A DNA stretch of 64,000 nt. It comes from Nocardioides marinus (lineage in GTDB: Bacteria; Actinomycetota; Actinomycetes; Propionibacteriales; Nocardioidaceae). Of the stretch, positions 15,923-23,295 are shown piece after piece (positions within the stretch are counted from its first letter, which is position 1; each line of letters opens with the position of its first letter). Under the pieces are notes generated by a model. The model saw nothing but the letters and a program-made list of their open reading frames with translations. It was not told where the DNA came from and did not search any database. The stretch covers positions 372,001 through 436,000 of the forward strand of contig NZ_JACBZI010000001.1 in assembly GCF_013408145.1 (NCBI RefSeq), read 5' to 3'. Both the position numbers and the translations under genes were made by a program.

Positions 15923-16302
15923 GCCGGTACCTCCTGGGCGACGAGCCCGAGGAGCTCCATCTTCTCGATGATCGCGTCGGGCGTGAACGGCTTGATGACG
16001 TACTCGTGGGCCCCGGCCGCCAGGGCCCGCACGATCTGGCCGTGCTCGCTCTCGGTGGTGACCATCATCAGGGTCACGTTGCGCCACCGGTCGTCGGCCC
16101 GGACCCGGGTGACGAACGTGTAGCCGTCCATGAGCGGCATGTTCCAGTCGATGAGGCAGATGTCGGGGACCAGGCCGGCCTCGAGGACGTCGAGGGCCTC
16201 CTGGCCGTTGCCGGCCTCGGAGGTCTCGAAGCCGAGCTCGGTCACGATGCGGCGCAGGATGCTGCGCATCGTCTTGGAGTCGTCGATGATCAGGGCGTGC
16301 AC
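15919..16302 (-). CDS. Second CheY-like response regulator
   Basis: A 127-residue single receiver domain: VHALIIDDSKTMRSILRR with acidic residues 7-8, phosphoacceptor D52 (ICLIDWNMPLMDG), VTTES and K104 (YVIKPF). GTG at 16302 is chosen because AGGAG lies eight bases upstream; it begins two bases past the cheR stop. Two CheY proteins in one operon suggest one for the switch and one as a phosphate sink or adaptation partner; the sequence does not decide. Confidence 0.9.
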   Translation of the reverse strand: MHALIIDDSKTMRSILRRIVTELGFETSEAGNGQEALDVLEAGLVPDICLIDWNMPLMDGYTFVTRVRADDRWRNVTLMMVTTESEHGQIVRALAAGAHEYVIKPFTPDAIIEKMELLGLVAQEVPA

Positions 16303-16304
16303 GG

Positions 16305-17177
16305 TCAGGCTCCTGTCTGACTGAGGGCGGGTGCGGTGATCGGGGCCCGGGCCGCCGCGGCGGGTCGGGCGGCGGTGCGGGGGCGGTGCATCCAGACCCG
16401 GCCCGCGGCCTCGCGGGTCCAGGCGTCGTCGAGGTCCAGCGTGGTCTCCGAGGACCCCAGCAGCAGGAAGCCGTCCGGCGAGATCCGGGTGCTGACCCGT
16501 CGCAGGATGTCGCGCTTGGTGTCCATGTCGAAGTAGATGAGCACGTTGCGCAGGAACACGATGTCGAAGACCGGCATCGGGGGGAACGGCGCGGCGAGGT
16601 TCAGGTGCTGGGTGGTCACCATCGAGCGAAGCTCGGGGGAGACCTCCCACTCGTTGCCGGCCCTGGTGAACCAGGTGACCAGGCGCTGAGCCGGCATGCC
16701 GCGGTTCATCTCCACCTGGGAGTAGCGCCCGGCCCTGACCCGCTCCAGCATCGTCGTGGAGACGTCGGTGGCGTGGATGCGAGCCGTCCAGCCCGGCGGC
16801 AGGTTCTCCTTCAGGAGCATCGTCAGCGAGTACGCCTCCTGGCCGCTCGAGCAGGCCGCCGACCAGATCTCGAGGTGCTTGACGTGCGCGCGTGCCTCGA
16901 GCAGCGGCGGCAGCATCGCCTCGGTGAAGGCCTGGTAGGGGGCGAGGTCGCGGAACCACGAGGTCTCGTTGATGGTCAGCGCGTCGATGGCCTTGGCCCG
17001 TTCGGACGGGTCCCGGCCCAGGAGCGCGACGTAGCCGTCGACGTCGGGCTGGCCGGCGGAGCGGGCCAGGGGCAGCAACCGTGCCTCGACGAGGTACTCC
17101 TTGCCCGGTTCACAGAGCATGGCAGTCTCTCGTCGCAGCAGGTCCGCCACGTAGGCGAAGCTGGTGGGGGAGATCAC
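16305..17177 (-). CDS. cheR: Chemotaxis protein methyltransferase CheR
   Basis: CheR methylates receptor glutamates using SAM for adaptation. The 290-residue protein has the all-helical CheR N-domain (FAYVADLLRRETAMLCEPGKEYLVEARLLPLAR) and the SAM-binding domain (IWSAACSSGQEAYSLTMLL; IHATDVSTTMLERVRAGRYS; FDIVFLRNVLIYFD; GFLLLGSSETTLD). GTG at 17177 is used: the protein aligns with CheR from this point, and a FliA-like promoter ends at 17187, giving a nearly leaderless mRNA. First gene of a five-gene unit. Confidence 0.94.
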   Translation of the reverse strand: MISPTSFAYVADLLRRETAMLCEPGKEYLVEARLLPLARSAGQPDVDGYVALLGRDPSERAKAIDALTINETSWFRDLAPYQAFTEAMLPPLLEARAHVKHLEIWSAACSSGQEAYSLTMLLKENLPPGWTARIHATDVSTTMLERVRAGRYSQVEMNRGMPAQRLVTWFTRAGNEWEVSPELRSMVTTQHLNLAAPFPPMPVFDIVFLRNVLIYFDMDTKRDILRRVSTRISPDGFLLLGSSETTLDLDDAWTREAAGRVWMHRPRTAARPAAAARAPITAPALSQTGA

Positions 17178-17186
17178 GCCGGTCCC

Positions 17187-17212
17187 ATCGTCCCCGGCCA
17201 GGGGCACCTGAG
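17187..17212 (-). promoter_or_regulatory. FliA-like promoter of cheR (one-base variant)
   Basis: Minus strand CTCA followed by GGTGCCCC, 16-base spacing, then GACGAT where the others have GCCGAT. The expected start site is within a few bases of the cheR GTG. Confidence 0.6.
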
Positions 17213-17240
17213 ACCGTCTAGACCTCGATCGGTCCACGTC

Positions 17241-17254
17241 GGGACCTAGGTCCC
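17241..17254. promoter_or_regulatory. Perfect 14-base palindrome between the divergent cheR and cheB promoters
   Basis: GGGACCTAGGTCCC lies 28 bases beyond the cheR -35 element and 16 before the cheB -35 element. The position suits a shared operator; the factor is unknown. Confidence 0.45.
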
Positions 17255-17270
17255 GAGACGGACCCGATAC

Positions 17271-17296
17271 CTCACGTCGTGCCGGGCGGGGCCGAT
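17271..17296 (+). promoter_or_regulatory. FliA-type promoter of cheB
   Basis: CTCA, 16 bases, GCCGAT. The GTG at 17279 falls inside the promoter, so the true cheB start must be the GTG at 17306, ten bases past the -10 element. Confidence 0.72.
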
Positions 17297-17305
17297 CAGA
17301 CGCAC

Positions 17306-18349
17306 GTGATCCGTGCCCTGGTGGTCGACGACTCGGCCGTGCTGCGCCGCCTCATCAGCAACGTCCTCGCCTCCGACCCCGAGATCGAGGTCGTGGGGAC
17401 CGCGGTGGACGGTCTCGACGCCATCGAGAAGGCCGACGTGCTGCGGCCCGACGTGATGACCCTCGACGTGGAGATGCCGCGTCTGGACGGCCTGGGCGCG
17501 GTGAAGGAGATCAGCAGCCGGCACCCGCGCCTGCCGGTCATCATGTTCAGCACCTTGACCGAGAAGGGCGCCAGCGCGACCCTGCAGGCGTTGTCCAACG
17601 GGGCGAGCGACTACGTCGCCAAGCCCACGGGGGCGACGTCCTTCGCCGACGCGCTCGACATCGTGCGCGACGAGCTGCTGCCCCGGGTGAAGGCCCTGGT
17701 GGCGGCGCGCCGGATCGTGGCCGCCGCCCCGCCCCGCACCGTCACGCCGGTCAAGGTCACCACGACCCCGGAGGTGCTGGTGATCGCCTGCTCGACGGGC
17801 GGACCGGACGCCCTCTCGACCGTGCTGGCCGAGCTGCCCTCGTCCTTCGCGCTGCCCGTCCTGGTCACCCAGCACATGCCGCCGGTCTTCACGACCCAGT
17901 TCGCCACGCGGCTGGACCGGGTATCGCCGCTGCAGGTGCGCGAGGCCGCGGACGGCGACGTCGTACGCCGTGGTGAGGTGCTGCTCGCCCCCGGCGACTT
18001 CCACCTGCGCCTCTCCCGGTCCGCGGGCGTGGTGCGGGCGACCCTCGACCAGGGGCCGCGCGAGAACTTCTGCCGTCCCGCGGCCGACCCGCTGCTCCGC
18101 TCGGCCGCGCAGGTCTACGGCGCCGGTGTGCTCTGCCTGGTGCTGACCGGGATGGGCTCCGACGGACTGGAGGGTGCCCGCGTCGTGGTGGACAGGGGCG
18201 GTCGGGTCGTCGTCCAGGACGCCGCCACCTCCGTGGTCTGGGGCATGCCCGGTGCGGTCTCCAACGCCGGCCTGGCCCACGAGGTGCTCCCGCTGCCGGC
18301 CATCGCGCCCCGCCTGGCCGCCCTCATCGGCGCCGTCGCCATCGGGTGA
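17306..18349 (+). CDS. cheB: Chemotaxis methylesterase/deamidase CheB
   Basis: CheB removes receptor methyl groups, balancing CheR. From GTG 17306 the 347-residue protein has a receiver domain with D54 (MTLDVEMPRLDGL), a linker about 125-155, and the methylesterase domain with the catalytic triad: Ser in IACSTGGPDAL, His in TQHMPPVFT, Asp in LTGMGSDGLEG. It is divergent from cheR. The 9-residue longer version from 17279 is rejected because the promoter overlaps it. No ribosome-binding site precedes the start, consistent with a near-leaderless mRNA. Confidence 0.94.
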   Translation: MIRALVVDDSAVLRRLISNVLASDPEIEVVGTAVDGLDAIEKADVLRPDVMTLDVEMPRLDGLGAVKEISSRHPRLPVIMFSTLTEKGASATLQALSNGASDYVAKPTGATSFADALDIVRDELLPRVKALVAARRIVAAAPPRTVTPVKVTTTPEVLVIACSTGGPDALSTVLAELPSSFALPVLVTQHMPPVFTTQFATRLDRVSPLQVREAADGDVVRRGEVLLAPGDFHLRLSRSAGVVRATLDQGPRENFCRPAADPLLRSAAQVYGAGVLCLVLTGMGSDGLEGARVVVDRGGRVVVQDAATSVVWGMPGAVSNAGLAHEVLPLPAIAPRLAALIGAVAIG

Positions 18350-18384
18350 CGGGCCGTGGGTCCCGGACCCGCGTGAGACGTCGC

Positions 18385-18618
18385 TCAGGTGCGCTTGCGC
18401 AGGGCCTCGGCGAGGTTGGCGACGGCGTCCTCGCCGGGGGAGGCGGCCGCCTGGTTGCTGTTGGTGACCTCGGCCAGGAGCTCGGCGCGGTTGACCGCGA
18501 CCGAGCGAGGGGCATCGATGCCGATCCGCACGACGTCGCCGCGGACCTCCAGCACGGTCACGGTGATGTCGTCGCCGATGACGACGCTCTCACCGACTCG
18601 GCGGCTCAGGACCAGCAT
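18385..18618 (-). CDS. csrA: Translational regulator CsrA
   Basis: A 77-residue RNA-binding dimer protein: [37 protein letters not shown] is the CsrA core, with the conserved RNA-contacting R near the RVGE loop and the [13 protein letters not shown] strand. The last 25 residues are a family-variable tail. It lies 39 bases after fliW, as in Bacillus subtilis, where FliW sequesters CsrA until flagellin displaces it. The fliC leader here has a matching hairpin, so the likely target is fliC. Confidence 0.95.
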   Translation of the reverse strand: MLVLSRRVGESVVIGDDITVTVLEVRGDVVRIGIDAPRSVAVNRAELLAEVTNSNQAAASPGEDAVANLAEALRKRT

Positions 18619-18657
18619 GGGGCAACGCTACCGGGCGCGGTGGTGGCCGGTGGGCAC

Positions 18658-19128
18658 TCAGGCCACCAACGGCGTGGTGGTGGACAGCGCGGGGTCGTCG
18701 AGCACGACCTGCCGGGCGCGCTGGGTGCGGGTGTTGACCAGCAGCGGGGCCAGCAGGTTGGCGGTCGTGGAGACCAGGCTGTCGCCGGCGGTCAGGATGC
18801 TGAGCAGCAGCACGTCCTCGGCGGTCGTGACCCCGAGCTCGGCAGCGGTCGCGTCGTCGATGACGGGGGCGTAGTCGGGGAAGAACGCGTGCGGCGGCAC
18901 CACCAGGAATCGCAGGTCCGGGTCGTCGAGCGAGCGTAGCGCGCAGAGCACGCCGTCGTCGTCGAGGCGCACCAGCGCGAAGCGCAGCTGGGTCGGGAAG
19001 CCGGGCAGCGGGTGCACCAGCTCGATGACCGGCAGGTCGGGGACCGTCGGGTCGGCGTCGGTGGTCATCCCCGTGCGGTCCTCCTCGGCTGCGGTGCCGG
19101 CGCGCTGGGCCGGCGTGGTGGCGATCAT
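18658..19128 (-). CDS. fliW: Flagellar assembly factor FliW
   Basis: FliW binds either flagellin or CsrA and so couples flagellin export to its translation. The 156-residue protein shows IELVHPLPGFPTQLRFALVRLDDDGVLCALRSLDDPDLRFLVVPPHAFFPDYAP and LLSILTAGDSLVSTTANLLAPLLVNTRTQRARQVVL, both characteristic. An N-terminal extension of about 30 residues is longer than usual; a shorter start at the Met of MTTDADPTV is possible. ATG 19128 overlaps the flgL stop by four bases. Confidence 0.94.
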   Translation of the reverse strand: MIATTPAQRAGTAAEEDRTGMTTDADPTVPDLPVIELVHPLPGFPTQLRFALVRLDDDGVLCALRSLDDPDLRFLVVPPHAFFPDYAPVIDDATAAELGVTTAEDVLLLSILTAGDSLVSTTANLLAPLLVNTRTQRARQVVLDDPALSTTTPLVA

Positions 19129-20012
19129 CGCAGAAAGTCCACGAGGCTCGGCTGCATGACCCGCGCGGTCGAGGCGAGCGCGGCCTGGTAGGCCACCTCG
19201 TGCATCTGCAGGTCGACCATCGCCTTGGGCAGGTCGGTGTCCTCGACCTCCGACAGCGCCGAGCGCAGGGTCACGAGGGCGTCCTGTCCCTTGCGCTCCG
19301 CGGCGTCCACCCGGTTGTACGACGCACCGACCGCGGCCTGGGCGTCGCTGACCGCGCGCTGCCGCTCGGTGACGGCCGCGATCCCGGCCTGGATGCCGGC
19401 CTTGTCCCCGAGGCGCAGGGCGCTCTCGAGGGCGGCCAGGTCGTCGAAGAGGTTGTCGCCGTTCGGCCCGACCACCGTCGTGCCGCTCACGTCGATACGC
19501 ACCTTGACGCCGTCGGCGACGCTGCGCTGCACGGGCGCGTCGGCGCCGACGTAGGCACCGCTGGCGTCGAAGGCCTGGGTCCCCGCGGTCACGCCCCCGA
19601 AGATCGGGCGGTCGAGGTAGGTCGTGTTGGCCTGGGCCAGCAGCCCCTCGCGGATCTGGGCGACCTCGGTGGCCAGGGCGGCGCTGGTGCTGCCGGTGAT
19701 CGAGGCGTTCGCGCCCTGGAGCGCGAGCTCGCCGACCCGGCGCAGGTTGTCGGCCATGCCACTCAGCGTCGTGTCCGTGACGTCGAGCCACCCGAGCCCG
19801 TTCTGCGCGTTGCGGACGTGCTGCTGGGTCTCGGCGAGCTGCACCCGGATCTTCATCGACGTCGTCGCGTCCGTGGGGGAGTCCGAAGGACGGTTGAGGT
19901 TCTTGCCGGTGGAGAGCTTCTCCTGGGTCTGGGCCAGGCGGTCCAGCCCCGCCTGCAGGGAGGTCAGCGACCTGTTCGTCACCATGTTCTGGGTGACGCG
20001 GATCATCACCAT
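19125..20012 (-). CDS. flgL: Hook-filament junction protein FlgL
   Basis: A 295-residue junction protein with flagellin-like ends: MIRVTQNMVTNRSLTSLQAGLDRLAQTQEKLSTGKNLNRPSDSPTDATTSMKIR at the N-terminus and LSEVEDTDLPKAMVDLQMHEVAYQAALASTARVMQPSLVDFL at the C-terminus. The middle (PIFGGVTAGTQAF) is the FlgL-specific region. Starts one base inside the flgK stop. Met 1 or Met 3 (20006) may initiate. Confidence 0.95.
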   Translation of the reverse strand: MVMIRVTQNMVTNRSLTSLQAGLDRLAQTQEKLSTGKNLNRPSDSPTDATTSMKIRVQLAETQQHVRNAQNGLGWLDVTDTTLSGMADNLRRVGELALQGANASITGSTSAALATEVAQIREGLLAQANTTYLDRPIFGGVTAGTQAFDASGAYVGADAPVQRSVADGVKVRIDVSGTTVVGPNGDNLFDDLAALESALRLGDKAGIQAGIAAVTERQRAVSDAQAAVGASYNRVDAAERKGQDALVTLRSALSEVEDTDLPKAMVDLQMHEVAYQAALASTARVMQPSLVDFLR

Positions 20013-21400
20013 CAGCCGATTCCTGTCCTGTTGATGAGGGTGTCGAGGACGCTGTCCATGACCGACATGACGCGGGCGGCGGCCTCGTAGGCGCGCTGCG
20101 CGGTGAGCATGGCGACGGTCTCCTCGTCGAGGTTGACCCCCGAGAGCTGCTCGCGCGCCGAGTCGACCTGGGTGGTGAGCAGCGACTGCGTGCGCACGAG
20201 CCGCTGCGCCGAGGCGACCTCGGTGCCGAACCCGTTGACCAGTCGCTGGTACGACGCCTCGGAGGTGCCCGCGGTGCCGATGAGGTCGGCGTTGCTGCCG
20301 TCGAGCACGCCGCCGGGCAGGGTCGAGGCGGCGACCTGGCGCGCCGTGACGGCGACGGCCAGGGTCCCGGCCGGGTCGAGCGGGTCGTAGGTGAAGAAGG
20401 CGGCGCCGGTGCTGCCGTCGAGGTCGTAGCCCGCGGCGTGGGCGGCGTTGACGGTGTCCGCGAGGTCCCGGGCGACCGCCGCCAGCCCCGCGGCGTACGC
20501 CGGCAGCGTGGTGTTGAGCAGGTCGGCCGAGGCCCCGACCTCGCCGCGGACGTCCGCGGTGAGCGTCGTGCTGGTCGCGCCGGTGTCGATCGCGAAGGTG
20601 ACCGGCTGCCCGTCGGGGGCACCGCTCGCGGTCACCCCGGTCGCGATCCGCAACCTCCCGGCGGTGGAGCCGGCGACCAGGTCGACGCCGGCCACGCTGA
20701 CGTTCATGGTCCCGTCGGGCTGGAGCAGGCCCACGCCGCCGGTGAGCTCGGCCAGCCGGAGGCCGAGGACGTCGCGCTGGTCGGCGAGGTCGGAGACGTC
20801 GACACCGTCCAGCGCCGCGGTGGAGATGGCGCGGTTGGTGGCGGCGAGCTCCTTGGCGACGGTGTCGACCTCCGACACGGTGCCCTGGAGCGTGAGTCGC
20901 TGGGTGGTCATCTCGGCGGAGACGTTGGCGGCCTGCGCGGACAGTGCTCCTGCGAGCGACTCGGCCCGGGCGAGCACCTGGCCCCGGGCGGCGTTGCCGC
21001 CGGGGTCGTTGCCGAGGTCCTGCCAGGAGCTGCGGAAGTCGGCCATCGCCGCCGCCACCCCGGCGTCACCGGGCTCGCCGACGCCGCTCTCCATCCGTGC
21101 CAGCGCGGTGGCCCGCAGCTGGAGGTAGGAGAGGGAGGAGTGCTCGGTGCGGGCGCGGTTGTCGAGCAGCACGTCGTTCATCCGCACGATGGCGGAGGTG
21201 CGCACCCCGCCGCCGGCGCCCTCGTAGGTCGACCACCGCGCGGGCACGGTGGGGGCGCCCATCGACTCGCCGTCCACGCGTCGCCGGTTGTAGCCCTCGG
21301 TCGCGACGTTGGCGATGTTGTGGCTGGCCACGTCCATCGCGACGCGGTTGTACCTCAGCGCACTGAGTGCGGTGTTGAGGGAGGACAGGGTGCCGGACAT
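20012..21400 (-). CDS. flgK: Hook-filament junction protein FlgK (HAP1)
   Basis: A 462-residue axial protein. The N-terminus is LSSLNTALSALRYNRVAMDVASHNIANVATEGYNRRRV, followed by the FlgK-specific FRSSWQDLGNDPGGNAARGQVLARAESLAGAL and LADQRDVLGLRLAELTGG. The C-terminus has SGVNLDEETVAMLTAQRAYEAAARVMSVMDSVLDTLINRTG. It forms the first junction ring above the hook. Three bases follow the flgN stop, so chaperone and client are co-transcribed. Confidence 0.96.
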   Translation of the reverse strand: MSGTLSSLNTALSALRYNRVAMDVASHNIANVATEGYNRRRVDGESMGAPTVPARWSTYEGAGGGVRTSAIVRMNDVLLDNRARTEHSSLSYLQLRATALARMESGVGEPGDAGVAAAMADFRSSWQDLGNDPGGNAARGQVLARAESLAGALSAQAANVSAEMTTQRLTLQGTVSEVDTVAKELAATNRAISTAALDGVDVSDLADQRDVLGLRLAELTGGVGLLQPDGTMNVSVAGVDLVAGSTAGRLRIATGVTASGAPDGQPVTFAIDTGATSTTLTADVRGEVGASADLLNTTLPAYAAGLAAVARDLADTVNAAHAAGYDLDGSTGAAFFTYDPLDPAGTLAVAVTARQVAASTLPGGVLDGSNADLIGTAGTSEASYQRLVNGFGTEVASAQRLVRTQSLLTTQVDSAREQLSGVNLDEETVAMLTAQRAYEAAARVMSVMDSVLDTLINRTGIG

Positions 21401-21403
21401 GGG

Positions 21404-21880
21404 TCAGAGCGCGCTGTCGAAGAGGCGGGCGACCGACGAGCCCCCCACGGCGCTGCCGTCGGGGGAGTAGCCGTCGGTGGGATCCCCGAGCTCGGCCAGC
21501 GCCTCGCGGGCCTGGCGGTAGCCCTGGGTGAGCAGGTCCCGGTTGGAGTCGGCCAGGGCGGTGATCTGGCGGGTGGAGGCCGCGAAGGCCTCGCGGTGCT
21601 CGTGCAGGATCGTCGACCAGGGCTCGGGGGCGGCGTCGGCGAGCTGGCGCAGCGACGGGTTGGGCGCACACCCGACCTCGGCGGCCGCGACGTCCGCGGC
21701 GGTCGCGCGCAGGACCTCGGTCTCGCGCAGTGTCTCCAGCACCGCCTCGACGTCGCGGGCAGCACGCATCAGGTGCTCGGTGCGGTTGCTGGCGAGCACC
21801 AGCTGCTCGACCTCGAGCCGGTAGAGCAGGGTGTCCAGGAGCTCGCGCTCGCGCCACAGGACCAGGCACAGCTTCTCCAT
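21404..21880 (-). CDS. flgN: Flagellar export chaperone FlgN
   Basis: A 158-residue helical chaperone for FlgK and FlgL. It begins MEKLCLVLWRERELLDTLLYRLEVEQLVLASNRTEHLMRAARDVEAVL and stays helical to about residue 130. The Met at 21880 is chosen: GGAG lies six bases upstream, and the start lies about 70 bases downstream of a FliA-like promoter. A longer frame from 21970 would run through the promoter. FlgM, often next to flgN, is not present here. Confidence 0.85.
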   Translation of the reverse strand: MEKLCLVLWRERELLDTLLYRLEVEQLVLASNRTEHLMRAARDVEAVLETLRETEVLRATAADVAAAEVGCAPNPSLRQLADAAPEPWSTILHEHREAFAASTRQITALADSNRDLLTQGYRQAREALAELGDPTDGYSPDGSAVGGSSVARLFDSAL

Positions 21881-21954
21881 GGCGGACTCCGACTCTGCTC
21901 GACGGAGACTCCCCCACGGGGCCTCCTGGGATGGCACACGCTGCCGGGACTCCA

Positions 21955-21980
21955 GTCGGCGGCTCGTCAAGTCACCTGAG
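21955..21980 (-). promoter_or_regulatory. FliA-like promoter of flgN-flgKL-fliW-csrA
   Basis: Minus strand CTCAGGTG, 16-base gap from CTCA, then GCCGAC (last base differs from the GCCGAT of the other sites). Leader about 68 bases. Confidence 0.65.
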
Positions 21981-22245
21981 AGGTTTTTCGAGGGCGTGTC
22001 CGGCCCGGATCCGCGGCTGCTGACCTATATTCACGGGCTGCAGGCGGGATCGGGACCGGCATGTGTGGAAGCTGTGAAATGGTCGCGTGGGCGGCTGGTC
22101 TAGCCCCTTCGGGCCAGTCCGGTCCAAAACCCTGTCGTCGTTCAGTAAAGCGGCGCAACCTGTGACATGTGTCCCGGTCTGGGAGGCCGAGGCACACCCG
22201 CTGGTCAGGGAGGGCCAGCGGTCGGGAGCACTGAGGGAGGCTCGC
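21981..22245 (+). other. Leader and promoter region of fliA, no FliA-type site seen
   Basis: This divergent gap lies between the flgN promoter and fliA. It is richer in A/T than its surroundings (acctatattcac at about 22022-22033; ccaaaaccctgtcgtcgttcagtaaag at 22123-22150 in two runs) and contains a small hairpin at about 22099-22119 (ctggtctagccccttcgggccag). There is no CTCA-N16-GCCGAT on the plus strand, so fliA is probably started by another sigma factor or an upstream activator. I cannot name the promoter. Confidence 0.4.
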
Positions 22246-23157
22246 GTGACCAACGACGCGTGCGACAACATCGCCGCCGCACAGGCAGCTGCTGGACAGG
22301 GTGACGGGCACGGTGCCGGCACCCCGGTCGACGACGTACACGACCCTCAGCGGGAGACGCTGGTGGTCGAGCACATGACGCTGGTGTCCCACATCGTTCG
22401 CGAGACGATGACCCGGGTCCCGGCGCACGTCAGCCGTGACGACCTGCAGTCGGCCGGCCTGACCGCCCTGGTCAAGGCCGCCAGGGCCTACGAGCCCGAC
22501 CGGGGCGTGCCGTTCACCAGGTACGCCGCCAGCCGCATCCGCGGCGCGATCCTCGACGAGCTGCGCCAGGTCGACTGGGCCTCGCGCTCGGTCCGTCGTC
22601 GCGGCCGCGACCTCGAGGCGGCCCGCACCGCGCTGGCCAACACCCTCGGCCGCGCACCGGAGAACCACGAGGTCGCCGCCTCGCTGGGGCTCTCGGTCGC
22701 CGAGGTGGAGTCCAACGACGGCGACGTCGCCCGCGCCAACGTGCTGTCGCTCCAGGGCTCGGAGGTCTCCTTCGAGGACATGCTGGTCAGCACGTCGCCG
22801 GCGCCCGCGGATCTCGTGGAGCACCGCGAGAAGCTGGAGTACCTCGTCGACGCGATCGCCGAGCTGCCCGAGCGGCTGCGCATCGTGGTGCAGGAGTACT
22901 TCCTCGCCGAGCGGCCGATGGCCGAGATCGCCGAGACCCTCGGCGTCACCGAGTCGCGGGTCTCCCAGATCCGTGCCGAGGCGCTGGTCCTGCTGCGCGA
23001 CGCCCTCAACAGCGCCCTGGACCCCAGCCTGGTCACGCCGCACGCCCGCCCCAACGGGTGCGCCGCCCAACGCCGCAACGCCTACTTCGAGGCCGTGGCC
23101 GCCCGCCACGCCTCAGGTCGGGTCACCGCCCGGATCCCCCAGGCCGGCACCGCCTAG
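22246..23157 (+). CDS. fliA: Flagellar sigma factor FliA (sigma-28 family)
   Basis: Directs RNA polymerase to flagellar and chemotaxis promoters. GTG at 22246 has GAGGGAGG five bases upstream. The 303-residue protein shows region 2 (LVSHIVRETMTRVPAHVSRDDLQSAGLTALVKAARAYEPDRGVPFTRYAASRIRGAILDELRQVDWASRSVR), region 3 (LANTLGRAPENHEVAASLGLSVAEV) and region 4 (LPERLRIVVQEYFLAERPMAEIAETLGVTESRVSQIRAEALVLLRDAL). About 45 C-terminal residues extend past region 4. It stands directly before fliC. The recurrent CTCA-N16-GCCGAT sites are its presumed targets. Confidence 0.95.
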   Translation: MTNDACDNIAAAQAAAGQGDGHGAGTPVDDVHDPQRETLVVEHMTLVSHIVRETMTRVPAHVSRDDLQSAGLTALVKAARAYEPDRGVPFTRYAASRIRGAILDELRQVDWASRSVRRRGRDLEAARTALANTLGRAPENHEVAASLGLSVAEVESNDGDVARANVLSLQGSEVSFEDMLVSTSPAPADLVEHREKLEYLVDAIAELPERLRIVVQEYFLAERPMAEIAETLGVTESRVSQIRAEALVLLRDALNSALDPSLVTPHARPNGCAAQRRNAYFEAVAARHASGRVTARIPQAGTA

Positions 23158-23211
23158 GGATCCGTCGACCCGCCGCCCGTCGGCCCCGTCGAGAACTGCT
23201 CGAGATTTTTC

Positions 23212-23237
23212 CTCAAGCGGCTCGGGACGGGGCCGAT
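23212..23237 (+). promoter_or_regulatory. FliA-type promoter of fliC
   Basis: CTCA (CTCAAG, closest to the general sigma-28 -35 TAAA/TCAA), 16 bases, GCCGAT. Leader about 52 bases. Confidence 0.85.
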
Positions 23238-23248
23238 GTGCTTCTCGA

Positions 23249-23289
23249 GGCCCATGGACGGGCCGCCCGACTCACCATCCAGGAAGGGA
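23249..23289 (+). promoter_or_regulatory. CsrA-type target in the fliC leader
   Basis: A hairpin ggccc-atggac-gggcc (23249-23264) presents ATGGAC, which contains the CsrA core GGA, in its six-base loop. A second pair of GGA sites (aggaaggga, 23281-23289) forms the ribosome-binding site of fliC. A loop GGA plus a Shine-Dalgarno GGA is the arrangement known from the B. subtilis hag leader. FliW and CsrA are encoded 4 kb away. Binding itself is inferred. Confidence 0.65.
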
Positions 23290-23295
23290 TCCATC

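Noticed and set aside
17279..17305. Longer CheB start
   Set aside because: The codons overlap the spacer and -10 of the cheB promoter.
22087..22245. N-terminal extension of FliA
   Set aside because: The extra 53 codons have no family similarity, and GTG 22246 has a strong ribosome-binding site.
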